This document shows, piece after piece, positions 58,345 through 64,000 of a DNA stretch of 64,000 nt (its first letter is position 1; each line of letters begins with the position of its first letter). The DNA lies in contig NW_014575559.1 in NCBI RefSeq assembly GCF_000708205.1, positions 832,575-896,574 of the forward strand. The letters are read 5' to 3'. The notes beneath the pieces are model-generated. The model had not been told where the DNA came from. It worked only from the letters and a program-made list of their open reading frames with translations, and made no database searches. Position numbers and translations under genes: made by a program. The stretch comes from Mixia osmundae IAM 14324. Lineage: Eukaryota; Basidiomycota; Mixiomycetes; Mixiales; Mixiaceae.

Positions 58345-59245
58345 CACTGGCGGGTGTGTAGTGGAGTTTGCGATAGCTTCGTCGGCGATTTCATTCCTTG
58401 ATGACCGGCGGCAAGACTGTCGTCCGATACACATCAGCCAGCGGCCATGGATCAGCAGAACAGCGAGCGCACCTCTCATGCAGTGATCGAGCTCGAATAT
58501 GTGTGCGACAGGAGATATGGATGTACGTCTTCGGCTCGGGGTTCACTCGCTCGGAGGACGTATTCGTCGAGAACTGTCCCATTCCCGCGTCAGGCTCGGA
58601 TATGTTCCATGCGGCCAAAGGGAACCCACAGATGAGGGCAATGCTATGTAATGTGAGTGTGTTACGTGTCGTATGTGGGTGTTGATGGTATGAGATGTTG
58701 CTCAGACGTGCTCGACTCTTCAGAGGAAAAAGAGCTTTCGCAAGTGCATACAGCCTGGCCGCGTGTTCGGGAAGATGCCCGCGCTGCTGGCTGACGTGCG
58801 GCTGGCCCCGTAGGGAAATGTGGTCTGCTAGGCTGACGAGCCAGTACGTACGACTGGAGCAGTCTGACAGAGACGTGCGGAGTAATGCAAAGGGGACTGC
58901 TCGTCTATCTGCGCAACATCTAGTGGAGTGATCCTTCCAGGAACAATGGGCACTCTTGCGCTGCTCAGACGGTGGCGTTTCATAGGCCCGCACTTCCTGC
59001 GCCCAAATTCGAGCTCAACGGCTGATTCGACTCATTCCATCGAGAATGACCGGCTTTCACTGAGCTCGAATGCTCGATTGAATGCAGCTTTCTCCTACCT
59101 TTATCGTGATTCAATTGAGCGACTTGGAGACGATCCCGCATCGTCCACGCGTCCGGCCGATCGACTCAACATGGCTGTTCATTGAACTCCGACGATCCAA
59201 GCCTAGACCTGCAGGCAAAAGCCAATCCTTCCACAGCTCCAGTCG
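58345..59245. other. Intergenic region WHI3 - PhnP-like gene
   Basis: 901 bp upstream of two divergent genes. Short overlapping frames on both strands show no family match or consistent splicing. It may hold a long WHI3 5' UTR or upstream ORFs, which I cannot establish from sequence alone. Confidence 0.35.
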
Positions 59246-60512
59246 ATGACAGCAATCTCTAGCGCAGCGCAAGGGGGTACCAATGGCGCGCACCGACCGT
59301 ATGGATACGATCTCGAACTCATGCTCATGGGCACGGGTACCTCGTCTGCCTTGCCCGCGATCAGCTGTCTGACCGATCCTGATGGCAACGGCTGCGAATG
59401 CTGCCTCAGTACGCTCAAGCCAGAGGGCAAGAAGAATGTCCGACGCAACACAGGCGCAGTCGTGCGCTTGCGAGCACGCGATGCGCACCCACCCGAGCGG
59501 CAAGTCTGACTTCAGCTGAGCAGCTTGACGCGAGCTCATCGAGCAAGGCAGAACGATTCTGATCGATTGCGGCAAGACGTTCATGCAGTCTGCTCTCGAG
59601 CTCTTTCCCGCCAAAGGCCTCCGCAAGATCGACGCGCTCATCTTGACCCATCCTCACGCAGACGCGATAAACGGTCTAGACGATTTGAGAGGATGGACCC
59701 TGGGCGGAGTGATACAGTCGACGATGGATGTCTACTGCTCTGCCATGACATACGGCGAAGTCAAACGCACGTATCCCTACCTCGTCTCGATAGAGCATGC
59801 TACAGGCGGTGGTGATGTTCCTGCACTGAACTGGCACGTCATCGACACCGACAGACCTTTCGACGTGTTCGGCTGCACTGTCACACCCTTGCCTGTACAC
59901 CACGGCTCGTACTTCCACAGAGACGAGCCTTACATCTGCTTGGGCTTCCTCTTTGATCGAGCAATCGCCTATCTGTCAGATGTCAATTTCATACCAGAAG
60001 AGACCTGGCAGCTCATCCGAGGATCGAAAGAGAGTAGCATACCGATCTGCATCGTAGACTGTCTTCGCATCGTACCGCATACTTCACACTTTGGTCTGCC
60101 GCAAGCAGTGGCGACTGCACGCCGAATGGGCGCTCAGAGGACGTACCTCTTTGGTTTCGGTGAGTCTTGGACGCACCTATGATTCACGGCTGGGGCTAAC
60201 GCTGGAATAGCACACCGCATCACCCACGATGCATGGGTCTACGCAACGAGTGCACTGGGAAAAGGCAGACATGCCCATGATGCACCCGAGCCGCTCAGTA
60301 AGAATGGCAAAAGACAAAAGACCAAGGGTCTCGTCCGAGCGCCCGAAGTAGGCAATGTACAAGCGCAGTGGGAGTCTTTCACAGAGCATGCCTTGGAGGA
60401 ACTAGAAGAATGGGAGGGCGGACCGCGCGAGCCAATCTGGGTCAGACCTGCTTTTGACGGCTTGCGGGTATGGGTAGACGAGCATGGCGAGGCGCGAGAT
60501 GATGGCTACTAG
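59246..60512 (+). CDS. PhnP-like metallo-beta-lactamase-fold hydrolase
   Basis: Predicted two-metal phosphodiesterase-type hydrolase. N-terminal motif LMGTGTSSALPAISCLTD with a CECC cluster (about residues 50-54), then TILIDCGKTF and the metal motif LILTHPHADAINGLDDLR. GCTVTPLPVHHGSY provides the next histidines, AYLSDVNFIPEETW the bridging aspartate, and IVDCLRIVPHTSHFGLPQA the last ligands. The pattern is that of fungal relatives of bacterial PhnP. Exon 2 is 59535-60159 and exon 3 60211-60512. Exon 1 ends at 59461 (73-nt intron, 380 aa) or 59503 (31-nt intron, 394 aa); both are in frame. Substrate unknown. Confidence 0.82.
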
Positions 60513-60593
60513 ACGACACAGCAATAGATTGTGTGATTGTACGACAACATGCACTGCAGATTTAGACCGCCTTTTTGCTGACTAACACTAGAT

Positions 60594-61595
60594 CTAGAAC
60601 GGGGTCCCTCTTTCGCTGTCCGAACCACCCGGCGTGACAGACCGAAAGAGCGGAAATGCATTCGAAGGCGGTGCGGGCGTGCCTGAGATCGACCGCGAGC
60701 GATCGAAAGCAGACAGGGATCTCGAACGAGCGAGATCAGGCTCTTCGGTCAGTTGCCGATCCTCCGTCTTGACCGGTTTCTCGGGAGCAATGTAGCCGTT
60801 TGTAGGCTGGACGATGACGACGAGCGTCTTGTGAAAGATGGAAAAGCCAGTGTAGCTCACACTGAGCTTGGGTTTCGAATCCGGCTTCTCGTCGTCGGCT
60901 TCGATGGGCACATCTCGGACTGCATCCATCGCTGCAGCCTCGTCATCTTCTGGTTTGATGTCAGGGCCATCGACCATGTCAGACTGCGCGTGCATGTCTG
61001 ACTGGCGTCGCATTGGCGGAGGTGGCATCTCTTGGCTCGGCAAAAGCGCAGGAGCGGGGGGTGGTGAGTCAAAGATCAGTTGCTTGTCCTTGAGCAAGAC
61101 CGCGTGCTTCTGAGGGGTCTGTCTGTGATGTCCCCGTAAGTGCTTAGACCTGAAGGTACAGTGATCCGCAAGTGCGCCCACCTGAAGTAGTAGAGCATCG
61201 TGTAGGGTATCGCTTCGTGCGTATCTGATTTGCGTACATCTGCATGCGCCGTCAGACGAGCTCTCCTCGGTTCGAGATGGCAGAGCCTTACTGCCGTGAT
61301 AGATATCAAAGTGTTTTCCTTTCGTCTTCCCTTGAGCCTTGTCCTGATCGAGCTTGATCTGGATCCTATCTTTGAGATTGAAGAGGACTCTGGACAGGAT
61401 CTCGTCGGACATCCATTCGAGGTGTCGATAGTCGATCAAGAGTGTCATGGGGAGGACAGCATTGATCGAGATGCGCAAGTAGAGCGCATTCCTTGTCTTG
61501 TACCGCATGACAGTCCTTGTCCCACACTCGCACGTGAGCCAGTGCTGCAGAGAGGCGACGCGTTGTCTATCTATGCAGATTGTTCCGATGGCCAA
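60594..61595 (-). CDS. Conserved-looking hypothetical protein, 5' end unresolved
   Basis: Not recognised. A structured core reads YLRISINAVLPMTLLIDYRH, LEWMSDEILSRVLFNLKDRI and KHFDIYHG. Two introns (about 61302-61251 with donor GTAAGG, and about 61184-61126) then join it to NVRKSDTHEAIPYTMLYYFR and QTPQKHAVLLKDKQLIFDSP. The rest is Pro/acidic and Ser/Arg-rich (ARSRSLSAFDRSRSISGTP) to the stop at 60594. The start lies upstream of 61550 and further exons up to about 61940 are possible. Function cannot be assigned. Confidence 0.55.
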   Translation of the reverse strand: MAIGTICIDRQRVASLQHWLTCECGTRTVMRYKTRNALYLRISINAVLPMTLLIDYRHLEWMSDEILSRVLFNLKDRIQIKLDQDKAQGKTKGKHFDIYHGSKALPSRTEESSSDGACRCTQIRYARSDTLHDALLLQVGALADHCTFRSKHLRGHHRQTPQKHAVLLKDKQLIFDSPPPAPALLPSQEMPPPPMRRQSDMHAQSDMVDGPDIKPEDDEAAAMDAVRDVPIEADDEKPDSKPKLSVSYTGFSIFHKTLVVIVQPTNGYIAPEKPVKTEDRQLTEEPDLARSRSLSAFDRSRSISGTPAPPSNAFPLFRSVTPGGSDSERGTPF

Positions 61596-62185
61596 AGTGG
61601 CTCTTTCTGCTTGCCTCGAACAAGCGAACTCCGCACAACCTGGACGGTGTTAGATATGGTCTGCTGCCAGGACGACGCTGTGAGTGGGCCGTATCGCTTG
61701 CAAGAAGCTCAAGACGACTCAGTTCGACACCAGGACCCGCAGTGACAGCGCTTGTCTTGCTAGCACGCACAAGACTGCATCGAACGCATGCAAAGATCTC
61801 TACATGCGGTCAAGCTATCTGTGACGGAGAAAGGACCATCGAGCGGAGCTGCAATGGCTACTTTTACCCGGCCAGTGACGATCGACGCGGAGCATTCGAT
61901 CTGAACGTCACAGGCTACGATCTGCCTTCTTCGTAAAAGCAGCGGCACTCCCACCGCTGCGTTACACCCTCCACCCGGTTTCCACTGAGCAGGGCTGATC
62001 GCTCGAGTGGGCAAAAACGCGACGTGTCACTCTCGCTGGCGATTCCCACGGGCGGACTGCCTAGGCCAAAGAGACAGATCGACGTAAGAAATTCAACGGC
62101 GCGCCAGTTGACGCCGTCAATGGATCTCGGATCATGAGAGGTGCGGTATTTGGACGGACAATGAGAGATCCTGTCAACTATCAGG
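61596..62185. other. Unassigned region
   Basis: 590 bp. Probably contains the 5' exon(s) and promoter of the minus-strand gene ending at 60594 and the 3' flank of the one ending at 62186. No feature can be fixed. Confidence 0.3.
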
Positions 62186-62722
62186 CTACTTCCCGACTTG
62201 TCCGCTCGGCGATTCGCGCGGACGAGCAGGCACTATAGCCGCAGATGCCACCTGGTGACCAATGCGCTCAGCAGGATTTCGACCCTTTGTGCGACTCTGT
62301 CCCGGCATGTCGAACCTCGCATGCAAGTTCCGTAGTGGCTCACAAAACTCGCCTTGCCTCCTGTGACTGACCGTGTGGGTATCGGCACCAGGATCGGACG
62401 CGTCGACGATGGAGAAGATGTTTGTCGGATTGCGAAGTCGGTGGGTGATGACGCTTGTCACTGTCGGAAAGGCACCTATGAACGCTTTGGAACCTTCGCA
62501 TTCGGACAGTGTCCAGACAATGGGCGTCGTAGCACCGTAAGCATCTGTGTCGGCGCATACCGTCCAGGCAGGTGACGGATCGTCCACATATGTCGATGGC
62601 AGAAGAAGCTCCTCATTCTGCTCGGCAAGGCTCATGGGCGTAATCCCGAGGGCTTTCCTAGGATCTGACAGGTCTGCAGGCGCCTCTTGAGAACAGTCGT
62701 ATCTTCTTCTTGATGGTGTCAT
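62186..62722 (-). CDS. Hypothetical protein, single-exon frame
   Basis: 178-aa open frame starting at an ATG, no recognised domain. Composition is balanced (SLAEQNEELLLPSTYVDDPS, ATTPIVWTLSECEGSKAFIG), not repetitive, but there is no second line of evidence such as a family match or splice consistency. Could be a real small gene or a chance frame. Confidence 0.35.
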   Translation of the reverse strand: MTPSRRRYDCSQEAPADLSDPRKALGITPMSLAEQNEELLLPSTYVDDPSPAWTVCADTDAYGATTPIVWTLSECEGSKAFIGAFPTVTSVITHRLRNPTNIFSIVDASDPGADTHTVSHRRQGEFCEPLRNLHARFDMPGQSRTKGRNPAERIGHQVASAAIVPARPRESPSGQVGK

Positions 62723-63173
62723 TGAAGAGTCTACAACATCGGCATGGTCCTAGCGGCGGACTCAGGAAGTGAGTATCGATGGGTAGGGTTGGTCGCATCA
62801 TCGACTCGACCCGTGTCAGACAGGCTCATATCGTGCTTTCGCCTGCATGACTTGGGACATGCACGCGATTGACTGCCCTCGCTTGACGAAGGAGGTGGTG
62901 TCACGAAGATTTGGGGACAGAGAGGCAAGTTCTTGGAACTGTTCTTGTCAAAGCTGTGAATAAGCGCATGGCTGCCTCTCAACTCGTGCGCCATCCCGTC
63001 AGATTTGATCGATTTCGCGAGTATTTCCGCTTGGCTGCGCCCGAGTCGCGTACTTTGATATTTGGCAGATCGTCCCGCCCGGAACACGGCAACGACAGCA
63101 GCAGTGTCATGTTGGCACCATTTCCAATGCAACCATTCTCTTGCTTGGCGCTCACCAGCGATTCACGTCAAGC
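62723..63173. other. Intergenic region before the last gene
   Basis: 451 bp between two divergent predicted starts. Several overlapping short frames, none supported. Confidence 0.3.
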
Positions 63174-64000
63174 ATGCAGGTCGAGAAGGATGAGATCGAG
63201 CAGGAAACCCTGCTGCCGGTCCGACACTGGCCTAAAGAGCGCAGGAGGACATTGATCTGGACATACGTGCTCGCGTGTTCGACTGGTACCCTACTCGTGG
63301 CCGTCACCACCTTGTTGCTTCACTTGCAAGACATCAGGAGGAGTCAATCAGGCCGACCTCGATCTTGCGATGATCCCTACGTGCGACCGGGCTACATCTG
63401 GCGCGGACGAGGTGGACCAAACGATGTTCGCTGGATACCCTATTCGAACGATACCATCGCTGCAGACCATTCTAACCTGACTGCTACAAGATACACATTG
63501 CCTCCTGATGACGATGCAACGTTTGCCAAAGCGAGCGCGATGTCGCCGCCGCGATACTCGCTCGACCTGAATTCTTCCGATCGAGCTCAATCTCTCAGCT
63601 GGGCATCAGGACGACATATCGCCTTTGTTGGCGATTCGCATGATCGGATGGCCATCAGACACTTTTGCACGATCGGCGGCTCAACGTCACAATGTACGCA
63701 TTACCACGTCGCGTGCACCTGTCGGATACCCGAGCTCGATCTGACTCTCTCACTCTGGTTCAACGTCGGCATGTACGATGACGACTTTGCGTATCCACCC
63801 GAAGCAGAAAAGGATCCCGCTGTCGGTCCTCCACGATGGGAAGACCGATTCAGGACCCTCTTTGAACCCATGCTCCTCGAGACCGGCCCGCCAGATCTCA
63901 TCATGTTCAACAGCGAGGCATGGGACGCAGATATCTATGCAGAAGCAAGGGGAAAAGCGATCGGAGCGCCAGAGCTCGCAACGAGCGCGCGACCCTTGCT
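63174..64000 (+). CDS. PC-esterase/SGNH-like type II membrane protein (cut by window edge)
   Basis: Open from ATG 63174 to the window end (275 residues seen). Short cytosolic tail, one membrane helix (about residues 27-49, LIWTYVLACSTGTLLVAVTT), then a lumenal region starting CDDPYVRPGYIWRG. Residues 148-160 read HIAFVGDSHDRMA, the GDS block I of the PC-esterase/SGNH acyl-esterase families, followed by RHFC and paired cysteines. FNSEAWDADIY would follow the first conserved Asn/Gly region. The catalytic DxxH block is expected beyond the window. Plausible role is O-acylation or deacylation of surface glycans in the Golgi. No stop or frame break in the visible part. Confidence 0.65.
   Translation, partial: MQVEKDEIEQETLLPVRHWPKERRRTLIWTYVLACSTGTLLVAVTTLLLHLQDIRRSQSGRPRSCDDPYVRPGYIWRGRGGPNDVRWIPYSNDTIAADHSNLTATRYTLPPDDDATFAKASAMSPPRYSLDLNSSDRAQSLSWASGRHIAFVGDSHDRMAIRHFCTIGGSTSQCTHYHVACTCRIPELDLTLSLWFNVGMYDDDFAYPPEAEKDPAVGPPRWEDRFRTLFEPMLLETGPPDLIMFNSEAWDADIYAEARGKAIGAPELATSARPL

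Overview
The window is nuclear DNA from a compact fungal genome, most likely a basidiomycete. Nearly every gene I could model is broken by several short introns, mostly 45-60 nt, usually with a GTRNGY-like donor, an internal CTGAC/CTAAC-like branch site and a CAG/TAG acceptor. Gene content is typically fungal: Whi3-type RNA-binding protein, Mtw1, Ubp2, Atg13, Mpo1-like (DUF962), RPC17, S28 and A1 secreted peptidases. The moderately GC-rich, very dense, intron-rich style recalls small Pucciniomycotina genomes such as Mixia, but that placement is inference. I saw no tRNA or rRNA gene, transposon, virus-like element or CRISPR array.

Layout. 0-6.1 kb: prolyl-tRNA synthetase, an Asterix/PAT10 ER protein, and the spliceosomal Myb protein Cdc5/Cef1 on a shared short promoter. 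6.5-11.6 kb: a small unknown gene, VPS52 (GARP complex), and two unidentified genes. 11.9-17.8 kb: endonuclease III (NTH1), Argonaute, kinetochore MTW1. 18.2-24.5 kb: UBP2-type deubiquitinase, then linker histone H1 with two exceptionally long introns. 24.7-32.1 kb: Golgi-type glycosyltransferase, CCDC6-like coiled coil, YIP1, and two low-complexity or unknown proteins. 33.0-38.7 kb: a small cluster of three secreted peptidase genes (two divergent S28 serine peptidases, one aspartic peptidase). 38.9-54.5 kb: ATG13, an F-box/LRR protein, ELG1 clamp unloader, PEX2, PheRS alpha, an Mpo1-like dioxygenase built from microexons, RPC17, TIP41. 55.1-64 kb: WHI3-like RNA-binding protein, PhnP-like metallo-hydrolase, two unknown genes, and a PC-esterase-like membrane protein cut by the window edge.

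Most genes are housekeeping and functionally unrelated to their neighbours. The exceptions are the peptidase cluster and, loosely, several nutrient/TOR-linked genes (ATG13, TIP41, WHI3). Exon structures were built by hand. Where exon lengths sum to a whole number of codons and the protein matches a known family across each junction, I give exact exon coordinates. Otherwise only outer bounds are given. I found no convincing new multi-gene system. The most unusual signals concern splicing: a 7-nt microexon, very small 5' exons, GC-AG introns, stop-free 3n introns, and long H1 introns.
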